Origin: JBHYDC01 sp051861205
GTDB taxonomy: Bacteria > Pseudomonadota > Alphaproteobacteria > Rhizobiales > Pleomorphomonadaceae
Assembly: GCA_051861205.1 (NCBI GenBank)
Contig: JBHYDC010000002.1
Coordinates: forward strand, 1 to 64,000
Reading direction: 5' to 3'
Length of the DNA: 64,000 nucleotides
Part shown: positions 28,516 through 37,095 of the stretch, piece after piece
Layout: each line of letters begins with the position of its first letter
Position numbering within the stretch: the stretch's first letter is position 1
Translations under genes and position numbers: made by a program
Notes under the pieces: model-generated
Told to the model about the DNA's origin: nothing
What the model saw: the letters and a program-made list of their open reading frames with translations, nothing else
Databases searched by the model: none

Positions 28516-29841
28516 TTACTTGCCGATGCAAAAACTGGAAAAGATCGAGCCAAGAACATCCTCAATATCGATACGCCCTGTAAGGCGCCCGATTGCGTCG
28601 CTCGCCCTGCGAAGATGATCTGCTGCCACTTCTGGCAGGGCGGCAGAGGCAAGCGTGTCGTCCAAACCCTTTACCGCCTCGTCCAGGCAACGGCGCTGGC
28701 GCTCACGGCTGACAAGTGCAGGCTCTCCGGCGGCCGAACTGCCTGCCAGGTCGGCTATGGCGTCGATCAACCGATCGAGCCCCGCGCCGGTCAACGCCGA
28801 GACCGCAGCGGGAAAAACATCGCCTGAAGGGCTTAACGAAGCGTTAACGATGCCGGCATCAAGGTCCGCCTTGGTCCGAAGCACTTTGCAGGAAACTCCG
28901 GCCGGGATCTCGCCATCCGCAGGCCCCTCGCCTGCCTCGTCCAGCCACAGAACGAAATCCGATCCGGAGGCTCGGCTCCGGCCGCGCCGGATACCTTCCG
29001 CTTCGATTGCATTTTCCGCGTCGCGAATGCCGGCCGTATCGATCAGATTGACGGCCGCTCCACCAAGGTCGAGATGAACCTCCAGCACGTCCCGCGTCGT
29101 GCCCGGCTGATCCGTAACGATGGCGACGTCGCGGCGCGCAAGGGCATTCATCAAGCTGGATTTACCGGCGTTGGGACGACCCATCAGCGCGACGGTGAAC
29201 CCCTCACGAAGCCGCTCGCCGCGATGAGCGTCCTGCCGCACCGCTTCGATATCGGCGCGAACGGCACGCGCCTGCTCGAAGCCGGCGGAAAGCACGGAGC
29301 CGGACACATCCTCCTCGTCGGAGAAGTCGAGGTCTGCCTCGATGGCTGCTCGTGCTGCGATCAAGCCATCACGCCAGGAGGCCGCGCGGCGGGCGAAGGC
29401 ACCGTCAGCAAGCGCCAGAGCCTGACGGCGCTGGGCATCCGTTTCGGCGGCGATCAAATCGGCAAGGCCTTCAACGGCCGTTAGATCCATTCGGCCGTTC
29501 TCGAACGCCCGCCGGGTAAACTCACCTGCTTCCGCGGGGCGGATCTGAAGCGAGCACAAGACATCGCCCAACGCGCGAACGACGGCGTAGCTGCCATGAA
29601 GCTGGAATTCGGCCGTATCCTCGCCTGTGAAACTACGCGGGCTTGGAAAGTAGAGGACGACGGCCCGATCAATCACCTCGGACGACCTTGGATCCCGAAC
29701 GGCTGTGTAGACTGCCATTCGTGACTCCGGCACGGAACCGACCAACGTTTCGAGCACGAATCGAACCGACGGACCGCTCACCCTGACGATGGCGACACCG
29801 GCAGGGACACGCCCGCTCGATAGCGCGAAGATCGTGTCCAT
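28516..29841 (-). CDS. mnmE: tRNA modification GTPase MnmE (TrmE)
   Basis: This GTPase partners MnmG in wobble-uridine modification. The product has 441 residues. It shows the N-terminal tetrahydrofolate-binding domain (PAGVAIVRVSGP), the FTGEDTAEFQLHGS segment, the G domain with P-loop GRPNAGKSSLMNAL, the DTAGIRD switch, and the C-terminal FCIGK with the invariant CxGK. An odd feature is a TTAA-N7-TTAA sequence (28833-28847) inside its coding region. Confidence 0.97.
   Translation of the reverse strand: MDTIFALSSGRVPAGVAIVRVSGPSVRFVLETLVGSVPESRMAVYTAVRDPRSSEVIDRAVVLYFPSPRSFTGEDTAEFQLHGSYAVVRALGDVLCSLQIRPAEAGEFTRRAFENGRMDLTAVEGLADLIAAETDAQRRQALALADGAFARRAASWRDGLIAARAAIEADLDFSDEEDVSGSVLSAGFEQARAVRADIEAVRQDAHRGERLREGFTVALMGRPNAGKSSLMNALARRDVAIVTDQPGTTRDVLEVHLDLGGAAVNLIDTAGIRDAENAIEAEGIRRGRSRASGSDFVLWLDEAGEGPADGEIPAGVSCKVLRTKADLDAGIVNASLSPSGDVFPAAVSALTGAGLDRLIDAIADLAGSSAAGEPALVSRERQRRCLDEAVKGLDDTLASAALPEVAADHLRRASDAIGRLTGRIDIEDVLGSIFSSFCIGK
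28833..28847. promoter_or_regulatory. CtrA-type site TTAA-N7-TTAA inside mnmE
   Basis: TTAACGAAGCGTTAA is a perfect match to the full CtrA spacing rule but lies within coding sequence, so a regulatory function is doubtful. It is listed because it is one of three perfect matches found in the window. Confidence 0.3.
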
Positions 29842-29920
29842 GAACCCTTCACCCCTTTACGTCAGTTGTGCGATGAGACACTGAGCGAGACCCGCTATCA
29901 AAGCCTGGAAAAGGTGCGTC

Positions 29921-31909
29921 ATGACCAACAGACTTGCCGGGGAGACAAGCCCCTACCTCATCCAGCATGCCGAAAACCCCGTGCACTGGTGGCCCTGGGG
30001 CACACAGGCCTTCGAGGCCGCCCGCGCCGGCAACAAACCGGTGCTGCTCTCGGTCGGCTACGCGGCCTGTCACTGGTGCCACGTGATGGCGCACGAAAGC
30101 TTCGAGGACGCCGACATCGCCGACGTGATGAACCGGCTTTTCGTGAATATCAAGGTCGATCGTGAGGAGCGTCCGGACATCGATCAGGTCTATATGGCGG
30201 CTCTGCACGCCATTGGGCAGCAAGGTGGTTGGCCGCTGACCATGTTCTTGACGCCGGACGGCGAACCCTTTTGGGGCGGAACCTACTTCCCCAAGACACC
30301 CCGCTACGGAATGCCGGGATTTGCTGACGTGCTCCATGCGATTGAACGCACCTACCGGGAAGATTCCGACCGAGTGAAGCACAATACGGAAGCCCTCGTC
30401 GCGCATCTACGGACAACCGCCGCAAGCGGCGCCCAGGGAGCGCCGACCGAAGCCCTGCTCCATGCAGCAACCCAGCGGCTCGCCGAACTCTTCGACCCTC
30501 TTCACGGCGGACTACGTGGAGCACCCAAATTCCCCCAGCACGGCCTATTCCGGCTACTCGCCGTCCAAGGCACCCGGCAGCGGGACGACGCTGTTCTGTC
30601 TAAGGTCTGGTTTGCTGTAGACCGAATAAGCATGGGCGGGATCTACGATCACGTCGGTGGCGGTTACGCCCGCTATTCGGTCGACGAACGCTGGCTGGTG
30701 CCGCATTTCGAAAAGATGCTCTATGACAACGGCCAGCTTCTGAGCCTTCTCGCGCGTGCCTATACCGCGACAGGCGCCGTTATCTTCAAATCGCGGATAG
30801 AAGAAACGGTCCGCTGGCTCCAGTCCGAGATGCTGCTCGAAGAAGGCGGGTTTGCCTCGTCCCTCGATGCGGATACCCACGGCGAGGAAGGGCTGACCTA
30901 CGTCTGGACCGAAGAGGAGATCAACCGTGAGCTTGGGGCGGAGGCCGCAATGTTCAAGTCGGTCTACGACGTCACGCCGGAGGGCAACTTCGAAGGTAAG
31001 TCCATCCTCAACCGCCTCTTATCCGGCCCCCTGAGCGACGAAGCAAGCGAGGCCCGCCTCACGCAATCAATTGCACGGCTCAAGTCTGTGCGGGATAGGC
31101 GCCCGCAGCCGGGGCGCGACGACAAGATCCTCGCCGATTGGAACGGTTATGCCATTCGCGGGCTTGCCGATGCGGCCATCGCTCTTGGCAAGGATGAGTG
31201 GCTGGAGATGGCCAAGACGGCGTATCGCTTCGTTGCCGAATCGATGGCGGATGCGGAGAGCCGGCTTGCCCATGCGTTCCGCGCCGGCCGGTTCACACGG
31301 CCAGGTCTTGCCAGCGATCATGCCTCTGCCGCGATCGCTGCCATAGCGCTCCATCAGGCAAGCTTCTATCCGGCTTATCTCGCGGATGCCGCCAAGTTTT
31401 TGGACCTCCTCGATCGATTTTACGGGGCGGACGACGGGCTCTATTACGTTTCCGCATCCGATTCGAACGACCTGATCATCCGGCCCAAATCCATTACAGA
31501 CGAGGCCACGCCAAATCACCACGGGCTGATCGTGGATGCGTCCGTCTCGCTCTATCTACTGACGGGCGACAAGGCCCATCTTGAGCGGGCAGATCGAGTG
31601 CTGTCTGCTGCGGGCCCGGCGATCGGAGGTAACGTTCTAGGCGCCGCGTCCTTACTCGAAGGCTTTGCCAAACGGCTCGACCTTTCGTCCGTTGTGATCG
31701 TGGGACCACCCGGAGCCGAGCGCGACGCCTTGGTCGATGCAGCACGCCGACGCTATCCGGATGCCGTTTTGCTTGTAACGCCGTCAACGAATGATCTGGC
31801 AGCGAGCCATCCGGCAGCAGGAAAAAGCACGATTGAGGGAAAACCGGCGGCCTATGTGTGCCGCGGAACCACCTGCTCGTTACCGGCCATGGACCCGACC
31901 GCACTTTGA
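29921..31909 (+). CDS. DUF255 thioredoxin-domain protein (YyaL/SPATA20 family)
   Basis: The product is 662 residues. The N-terminal DUF255 thioredoxin-like domain begins with NRLAGETSPYLIQHAENPVHW and carries a CxxC-type motif in YAACHWCHVMAHESFED, followed by VDREERPDIDQVYM and GGWPLTMFLTPDG. The remainder is an (alpha/alpha)6-barrel like N-acylglucosamine 2-epimerases, with YDHVGGGYARYSVDERWLVPHFEKMLYDN. The family is widespread from bacteria to humans, but its activity is unsettled. There is no signal peptide. It is divergent from mnmE across 80 bp and convergent with rho; a near-parS sequence lies directly after its stop. Confidence 0.92.
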   Translation: MTNRLAGETSPYLIQHAENPVHWWPWGTQAFEAARAGNKPVLLSVGYAACHWCHVMAHESFEDADIADVMNRLFVNIKVDREERPDIDQVYMAALHAIGQQGGWPLTMFLTPDGEPFWGGTYFPKTPRYGMPGFADVLHAIERTYREDSDRVKHNTEALVAHLRTTAASGAQGAPTEALLHAATQRLAELFDPLHGGLRGAPKFPQHGLFRLLAVQGTRQRDDAVLSKVWFAVDRISMGGIYDHVGGGYARYSVDERWLVPHFEKMLYDNGQLLSLLARAYTATGAVIFKSRIEETVRWLQSEMLLEEGGFASSLDADTHGEEGLTYVWTEEEINRELGAEAAMFKSVYDVTPEGNFEGKSILNRLLSGPLSDEASEARLTQSIARLKSVRDRRPQPGRDDKILADWNGYAIRGLADAAIALGKDEWLEMAKTAYRFVAESMADAESRLAHAFRAGRFTRPGLASDHASAAIAAIALHQASFYPAYLADAAKFLDLLDRFYGADDGLYYVSASDSNDLIIRPKSITDEATPNHHGLIVDASVSLYLLTGDKAHLERADRVLSAAGPAIGGNVLGAASLLEGFAKRLDLSSVVIVGPPGAERDALVDAARRRYPDAVLLVTPSTNDLAASHPAAGKSTIEGKPAAYVCRGTTCSLPAMDPTAL

Positions 31910-31917
31910 TGACGGAG

Positions 31918-31933
31918 CGGTTCACGTGAAACA
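31918..31933. other. parS: Second parS-like site (14 of 16 bases)
   Basis: CGGTTCACGTGAAACA matches the parS consensus at 14 of 16 positions, keeping the TTCACGTGAA core intact. It sits 9 bp after the DUF255 gene stop and next to the rho terminator, 3.5 kb from the perfect site and 3.5 kb from the putative origin. Mismatches are confined to one flank. Confidence 0.65.
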
Positions 31934-31968
31934 AAACGGCCGCTGAGATCGCCCGGCGGCCGCTTTTC
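31932..31968. terminator. Bidirectional terminator between DUF255 gene and rho
   Basis: A stem formed by CGGCCGC (31937-31943) and GCGGCCG (31956-31962) has an A-run on its left and a T-run on its right (CTTTTCGTTT). Read on the minus strand it ends in TTTTGTTT, 27 bp after the rho stop. It can end both convergent transcripts and partly overlaps the near-parS site. Confidence 0.8.
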
Positions 31969-31993
31969 GTTTCACCGAGGCAGATGCAGTGCC

Positions 31994-33259
31994 TCAGGTG
32001 TTCATGCTGTCGAAGAAATCTGAGTTCGTGCGGGTCTGACGCAGCTTATCGATAAGGAACTCGATTGCGTCGGTCGTGCCCATCGGATTGAGGATACGGC
32101 GCAGAACGAAGGTCTTCTTGAGCTTGTCCGGCGGAATGAGAAGGTCTTCCTTGCGCGTGCCGGACCGCTGAATGTCGATCGAGGGAAACACGCGCTTGTC
32201 CGCGATCTTACGATCAAGGATGACTTCGGAGTTACCCGTGCCCTTGAACTCTTCGAAAATCACTTCGTCCATGCGGCTGCCCGTATCGACCAGCGCGGTT
32301 GCGATGATCGTGAGCGACCCGCCCTGTTCGATGTTACGGGCCGCGCCGAAGAAGCGCTTCGGCCGTTGCAGAGCATTCGCATCTACACCGCCCGTGAGAA
32401 CCTTGCCAGATGAGGGCACCACCGTGTTGTAGGCGCGGCCAAGGCGCGTGATCGAGTCGAGGAGGATAACAACGTCCCGGCCGTGTTCGACCAAACGCTT
32501 GGCCTTCTCGATCACCATCTCGGCAACCTGAACATGGCGAACCGCCGGCTCATCAAAGGTGGACGACACCACCTCGCCGCGCACGGAACGCTGCATGTCG
32601 GTGACTTCCTCGGGCCGCTCATCGATCAAGAGAACGATGAGATAGCATTCCGGGTGATTGCTGGTGATGGAATGCGCGATGTTCTGAAGCAGCACCGTCT
32701 TGCCGGTGCGAGGCGGCGCAACGATCAAAGCGCGCTGACCCTTACCGAGCGGGGACACGATATCGATCACGCGCGCGGAGAAATCCTTCCCCGGCTGACC
32801 CTCCACTTCCATGCGGAAGCGCTCGTCGGGATAAAGCGGCGTCAGATTGTCGAAGTGAACCTTGTGGCGCGCCTTATCAGGATCCTCGAAGTTGACCGTG
32901 TTCACCTTGAGGAGCGCGAAGTAACGCTCGCCCTCCTTGGGCGACCGGATCTCGCCTTCCACGGTATCACCGGTCCGCAGCGAGAACCGGCGGATCTGGG
33001 AGGGCGAGATGTAGATGTCGTCAGGACCAGGCAGATAATTGGCATCGGGCGAGCGCAGGAAGCCGAAGCCATCCTGCAGAACCTCGACGACGCCTTGTCC
33101 GATGATGTCGACTTCCTGTCCCGCGAGCTGCTTGAGAATTGCAAAGAGCAATTCCTGCTTGCGCATCGTCGATGCATTCTCGACTTCAAGCTCCTCGGCG
33201 AACGACAAAAGTTCGGTCGGGGTTTTCTTCTTCAGATCCTGGAGTTTCATCTCCGGCAT
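31994..33259 (-). CDS. rho: Transcription termination factor Rho
   Basis: This is the hexameric RNA helicase that ends many transcripts. With the start at ATG 33259 the product has 421 residues, the normal length. It contains the N-terminal helix bundle MKLQDLKKKTPTELL, the cold-shock RNA-binding domain with DGFGFLRSPDANYLPGPDDIYIS, Walker A VAPPRTGKTVLLQ, Walker B VVILLDSITRLGRAYN, the Q-loop VLTGGVDANAL and the R-loop. The frame stays open upstream to 33466, but that part is not Rho-like; in-frame ATGs at 33277 and 33250 are alternatives. The mnmE-rho-hemJ-hemE order is conserved. Confidence 0.97.
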   Translation of the reverse strand: MPEMKLQDLKKKTPTELLSFAEELEVENASTMRKQELLFAILKQLAGQEVDIIGQGVVEVLQDGFGFLRSPDANYLPGPDDIYISPSQIRRFSLRTGDTVEGEIRSPKEGERYFALLKVNTVNFEDPDKARHKVHFDNLTPLYPDERFRMEVEGQPGKDFSARVIDIVSPLGKGQRALIVAPPRTGKTVLLQNIAHSITSNHPECYLIVLLIDERPEEVTDMQRSVRGEVVSSTFDEPAVRHVQVAEMVIEKAKRLVEHGRDVVILLDSITRLGRAYNTVVPSSGKVLTGGVDANALQRPKRFFGAARNIEQGGSLTIIATALVDTGSRMDEVIFEEFKGTGNSEVILDRKIADKRVFPSIDIQRSGTRKEDLLIPPDKLKKTFVLRRILNPMGTTDAIEFLIDKLRQTRTNSDFFDSMNT

Positions 33260-33615
33260 GGAAGGCAGGTCTCTCATAGTAACAGGGAGGGGATCTTGGG
33301 GCTGGAAAGGCAAAAAGGGCCGCGCCGAGCAGGGGAAGAACAGCTCGGGGTCGCGAAACAGGAAACAGGCATTTTGAACCCGGGCGGGTTCTAGCATGAC
33401 ATTCAAACCGGCATCAGCTAGCCGATCGTTCATCACGCGCCTGACGCGCTGCCTTGGGGAAAGCAACAGACGCCATGAATGCAGCGTCTAACATCGCGCT
33501 CGATATAGCTGCTTCGCCGCCGCCCATCAAGAGCGCTGTCACGCTCTACGGTTAACGCTTACAGCTATAGGCACGATAAGCGTCTGTCGACCTCCAGTTC
33601 CAAAGCAACAGCGGC
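33260..33615 (-). promoter_or_regulatory. rho leader and upstream region
   Basis: About 355 bp separate the rho start from the hemJ stop. Within it I see an inverted repeat GAACCC-GGGC-GGGTTC (33376-33391) and the start-proximal frame that continues rho in phase without a stop for 69 codons. Many bacteria autoregulate rho through a long leader, so a regulatory leader is plausible, but no specific element could be identified. Confidence 0.35.
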
Positions 33616-34050
33616 TTAAAACGGCTTCACGACGACAAGGATCACGATCGCGAAAACAAGGAGCGTCGGCACTTCATTCGCGATGCGGTAGAAGCGCTCA
33701 GTGTTTTTGTTACGATCCGCCTCGAAATCCTTGCGCCACTTGGCGCAGGCGCCGTGAAAGGCCGCCAAAACGAGGACAAGAACAAACTTCACATCGAGCC
33801 ATAAGCCGTCACCCGAAAACCAACCCGCATCCAAGGCGGTCCAGATTCCAAACACAAAGGTGGCGATCAAGGCAGGCGTCATGATGCCCCGGAGCAAGCG
33901 GCGCTCCATCACTTTGAACGTCTCGGACTGTTGCGATCCGACCGGCGTTGCGGCGTGATAAACGAAAAGTCGCGGCAGATAAAAAATCCCCGCCATCCAA
34001 GCGATTACGGACATCACGTGGGCAGCTTTGATCCAAAGATAGAGATCCAT
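33616..34050 (-). CDS. hemJ: Protoporphyrinogen oxidase HemJ
   Basis: This integral membrane protein of 144 residues converts protoporphyrinogen IX to protoporphyrin IX in heme synthesis. Four hydrophobic segments are visible. The conserved histidine in WIKAAHVMSVIAWMAGIFYLPRLFVYH and the later LRGIMTPALIATFVFG, WLDVKFVLVLVLAAFHG and RIANEVPTLLVFAIVILVVVKPF stretches define the HemJ (UPF0093) family. It lies 15 bp after hemE, forming a heme pair. Confidence 0.95.
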   Translation of the reverse strand: MDLYLWIKAAHVMSVIAWMAGIFYLPRLFVYHAATPVGSQQSETFKVMERRLLRGIMTPALIATFVFGIWTALDAGWFSGDGLWLDVKFVLVLVLAAFHGACAKWRKDFEADRNKNTERFYRIANEVPTLLVFAIVILVVVKPF

Positions 34051-34065
34051 GATAGGCCCTGAGTT

Positions 34066-35106
34066 CTAGCTGCCTCTGACGCGCGCGATCATCCGCTCGA
34101 CGTTTTCAATCTTGCCGTCGGGTGTGATCCCGTGGCCGAGATTGAAGATCAATGGCCCGTCGCCAAGCTGCTCCAGGATGCGGTCAACGGCCCGGTCCAA
34201 GCCCTCGCCGCCGGTCACCAGCCGAAGCGGATCAAGGTTTCCCTGCACCGGAATGAGCGGCTGCACCACATCGCGGATGAAGGGCAATGAGGCTTGCCAG
34301 TCGATGCCGAGGGCTGAAACTCCTGTCTCAGCGCCATAGCGAGCCAGATGCCCACCCGCTCCTTTTGGAAAGCCGATAATCGGAGCATTGGGCACCAACG
34401 CTCGAACACCGGCCACGATCCGCTTCACCGGCTCGACGGCATAGAGTGCGAAGAGTTCGTCATCAAGGCCACCGGCCCATGTATCGAAGATCTGAACGGC
34501 ATCGGCGCCAGCCTTCAACTGCGCCACGAGATAACGAACCGAGGCATCCACCAGAATGTCCATCAACCGAGCCAGGGCGGCCGGATGCTCCAGGGCGGCC
34601 TTGCGCGCCGGAAGCTGATCCGGCGTGCCGCGACCAGCTATCATATAGGTCGCTACCGTCCAGGGGGCGCCACAGAAGCCGAGCAGCGTGGTTTCATCGG
34701 GGAGCCCGGCGCGGATCAAACCAACCGCTTCAAGAACGGGCTCCAGGCGGCTGAGCACAGCCCCTGGATCAAGATCGGCGAGACGGTCGAGATCGAGTGG
34801 CTCAAGGCGCGGGCCTTCCCCTTCCACGAACCAGACCTTTTGACCCAGCGCGTGCGGCACGACGAGAATGTCTGAAAACAGGATAGCGGCATCGAAACCA
34901 AACCGGCGGATTGGTTGGAAGGTCACCTCCGCGGCAAGTTTGGGGGCGTAGCAGAGATCGAGAAAACTGCCGGCCTCACTTCTCGTCGCCCGATACTCCG
35001 GCAGATAGCGCCCGGCTTGCCGCATCATCCAGATCGGAGGCGGCCAGAGGCGTTCGCCTCTCAGAACCCTTAGAACGCGCCGCTTCTCGCTGCCGGCGTT
35101 AGGCAT
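34066..35106 (-). CDS. hemE: Uroporphyrinogen decarboxylase
   Basis: This cytosolic enzyme decarboxylates uroporphyrinogen III to coproporphyrinogen III. The product has 346 residues from ATG 35106; a TTG at 35121 is an alternative. The signature PPIWMMRQAGRYLPEYRATR (N-terminus) and the second signature region with GFCGAPWTVATYMIAG are present, along with QIFDTWAGGL and GNLDPLRL. It is the last gene on the left side of the putative replication origin, as hemE is in Caulobacter. Confidence 0.97.
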   Translation of the reverse strand: MPNAGSEKRRVLRVLRGERLWPPPIWMMRQAGRYLPEYRATRSEAGSFLDLCYAPKLAAEVTFQPIRRFGFDAAILFSDILVVPHALGQKVWFVEGEGPRLEPLDLDRLADLDPGAVLSRLEPVLEAVGLIRAGLPDETTLLGFCGAPWTVATYMIAGRGTPDQLPARKAALEHPAALARLMDILVDASVRYLVAQLKAGADAVQIFDTWAGGLDDELFALYAVEPVKRIVAGVRALVPNAPIIGFPKGAGGHLARYGAETGVSALGIDWQASLPFIRDVVQPLIPVQGNLDPLRLVTGGEGLDRAVDRILEQLGDGPLIFNLGHGITPDGKIENVERMIARVRGS

Positions 35107-35626
35107 GGGACCGTTTTCCAACCAGGGCCTCTTAAAATTGAGAATCTAAGAAGAGAGTTAGGTTTCTGTTTCTATTAGGGCCTTGGATATCAGGGATTGC
35201 CTCTTGTCCACAATCCAAACCAGTAAGCCTTCGTTGCCATTCGCAGCGTGACCGCTGAATCACCCTTGACCAGTCATACCTGTGGAAAACATCAATCCCT
35301 CCAGGCATTGCGCCACGTCCAGGACCAAATCCTCTGTGGGTTTTCGCCAATGTCTTAACGAAGAGTTAATGACGACCCGATTCTGCCCCCATCGCCCACA
35401 GACCTCTTGAACTCCATCCCCAAACCCACGGTTCTGTGGATGATTTTGGCCAGCCGGGACTGCGCCTTATAGGCTCTCGCTCCTCTGCCTCTTTCTCCCA
35501 CTTTTTCAACCGGGAGCGGTCATGCCCTGGGGAAAACATCGCTAAGTAATTGGCCTGGAGGCGATTTTCTCCTGGTGCTCGCCAACTCTTCCATCCTGAG
35601 GCACACTTGGCCCCGGAGAGGGATCA
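35107..35626. other. oriC: Putative chromosome replication origin (oriC), hemE-PPDK regulator gap
   Basis: This is a 520-bp gene-free gap with origin features: DnaA-box-like sequences TTGTCCACA (35204-35212), TGTGGAAAA (35281-35289) and TGTGGATGA (35435-35443), each one mismatch from consensus, plus weaker TGTGGG matches at 35335 and 35392; a perfect CtrA site (35355-35369); GANTC sites at 35142, 35257 and 35379; and an AT-rich stretch at about 35132-35180. Flanking genes are transcribed away from it on both sides. The gene order hemE-gap-regulator-maf-aroE-coaE-dnaQ equals that around the Caulobacter origin, and parS/parAB are nearby. A short ORF on the minus strand (35132-35350) has no coding support. 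Confidence 0.8.
35355..35369. promoter_or_regulatory. CtrA-type site in putative oriC
   Basis: TTAACGAAGAGTTAA is a perfect TTAA-N7-TTAA element between DnaA-like boxes. In Caulobacter, CtrA binding to such sites in the origin represses initiation in swarmer cells. Here a role in cell-cycle control of initiation is inference from family knowledge. Confidence 0.65.
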
Positions 35627-36490
35627 ATGACCAGCGGATCGAAGCGCAGCAGCAGCCTTTATTTTCATCTTCATCTCGTTTCAGACTCGACGGGCGAAAC
35701 GCTGCTCACTGTCGCGCGCGCCGCGACCGCGCGTTATGAGAGCATTTCCCCGATCGAGCACGTCTACCCCCTCGTCAGGTCCGCCCGGCACCTCGAACGC
35801 GTGATCGCCGATATCGAAGCGGCCCCCGGCATCGTGCTCTACACCCTGGTCGAGCGCGAGATTGCCGGACGCCTCGAACAAGCCTGCCGCGATGCGGGAT
35901 TGCCGACGATGAATGTGCTCGATCCCGTCGTCGATCTCTTGAGGTCTTATCTGAACCTCCAGGCGACCGGTAAGGCGGGTGCCCAGCACGCTCTTGATGC
36001 CGACTACTTTCGCCGCATCGATGCCTTGAACTTCACGCTGATGCATGATGACGGACAGTTGCCTGAGAACATCGACGATGCCGACATCGTCGTCGTCGGG
36101 ATCAGCCGCACATCCAAGACACCGACGAGCATTTATCTCGCCAATCGCGGCGTGCGGGCTACCAATCTGCCACTCGTGCCTGGTATTCCCGTTCCAAACC
36201 GTGTGCTGGAGGCCAAACGGCCGCTGATCGTCGGCCTTATCGCTAGCCCCGAGCGGATTATGCACATTCGCCAGAACCGATTGTTGTCGCTGAACGCGGC
36301 GGACCAGGATTCGCCCTATGTGGATAAGGCGGCCATCGCCCAGGAAGTCGCCTATTCCCGCCGGCTCTGCACCGAGAACGGCTGGCCTATGATCGACGTG
36401 ACCCGCCGGTCGATCGAGGAAACCGCCGCTGCGATCCTTGCGCTCTGGGACCAACATCGCTACGGCAGGGACAATCAGCCTTTCGCCTGA
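35627..36490 (+). CDS. Pyruvate, phosphate dikinase / PEP synthase regulatory protein (DUF299)
   Basis: This bifunctional Ser/Thr kinase and pyrophosphorylase inactivates or reactivates PPDK or PEP synthase by phosphorylating a threonine. The product has 287 residues. The N-terminal HLVSDSTGETLLTVARAA and the P-loop-like GISRTSKTPTSIYLANRG (about residues 155-172) are family signatures; RRSIEETAAAIL closes the protein. GAGAGGGA precedes ATG 35627. It is the first gene to the right of the putative origin and is followed 12 bp later by maf. Confidence 0.95.
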   Translation: MTSGSKRSSSLYFHLHLVSDSTGETLLTVARAATARYESISPIEHVYPLVRSARHLERVIADIEAAPGIVLYTLVEREIAGRLEQACRDAGLPTMNVLDPVVDLLRSYLNLQATGKAGAQHALDADYFRRIDALNFTLMHDDGQLPENIDDADIVVVGISRTSKTPTSIYLANRGVRATNLPLVPGIPVPNRVLEAKRPLIVGLIASPERIMHIRQNRLLSLNAADQDSPYVDKAAIAQEVAYSRRLCTENGWPMIDVTRRSIEETAAAILALWDQHRYGRDNQPFA

Positions 36491-36501
36491 CGGAGGATGC
36501 C

Positions 36502-37095
36502 ATGACCTTGATCCTCGCCTCTGGAAGTGCGACCCGGGCTTCGATGCTCACGCAGGCCGGGCTTTTGTTCGAGCGCGTATCGCCCGAAGTGGACGAGCGC
36601 GCCGTGGAAGCCTCGCTCGAAAACACCGGCTTGGGGCCTGACGATGTCGCGGCCATTCTCTCCGAAGTGAAGGCGACGGAGGTGTCGCTACGAAGCCCCG
36701 GCGCCCTCGTGATCGGTGCCGATCAGACCCTGTCGCTCGGCGATGAACGCTTTCATAAGCCGGCCGATCACGAGGGCGCCCGCCGCCAGCTTCTGGCGCT
36801 TTCCGGCAAATCACACCAGCTGCATTCGGCCGTCACAGTGGCACGAGACGGCGCGGTCCTCTTCCGGTACGTCGCAACGGCGACACTGACGATGCGAATC
36901 TTATCTCCGGCTTTCGTCGGTCATTACATGGCGATCGTCGGGGATCGCGCGCTTTCCAGCGTCGGCGCCTATCAGATCGAGGGCTTCGGGATCCAACTCT
37001 TCGAAGCCATCGAAGGCGACCATTTCACGATCCTCGGTCTGCCGCTCCTCCCCCTTCTCAGCTTTTTACGTACGCAGGGCGTAATCGAAACATGA
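36502..37095 (+). CDS. maf: Maf-family nucleoside triphosphate pyrophosphatase
   Basis: The product is 197 residues. Maf proteins hydrolyse non-canonical or canonical NTPs to NMP and PPi. It shows the N-terminal LILASGSATRASMLTQAG, the catalytic IGADQTLSLGDERFHKP and SVGAYQIEGFGIQLFEAIEGDHFTILGLPL. The usual SxSPRR is SGSATR here, as in the alphaproteobacterial branch. The stop overlaps the aroE start (ATGA). It is part of the regulator-maf-aroE-coaE-dnaQ series next to oriC. Confidence 0.93.
   Translation: MTLILASGSATRASMLTQAGLLFERVSPEVDERAVEASLENTGLGPDDVAAILSEVKATEVSLRSPGALVIGADQTLSLGDERFHKPADHEGARRQLLALSGKSHQLHSAVTVARDGAVLFRYVATATLTMRILSPAFVGHYMAIVGDRALSSVGAYQIEGFGIQLFEAIEGDHFTILGLPLLPLLSFLRTQGVIET

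Noticed and set aside
35132..35350. Small minus-strand ORF in the hemE upstream gap
   Set aside because: No coding bias or motif, and it lies across the DnaA-like boxes of the putative origin.
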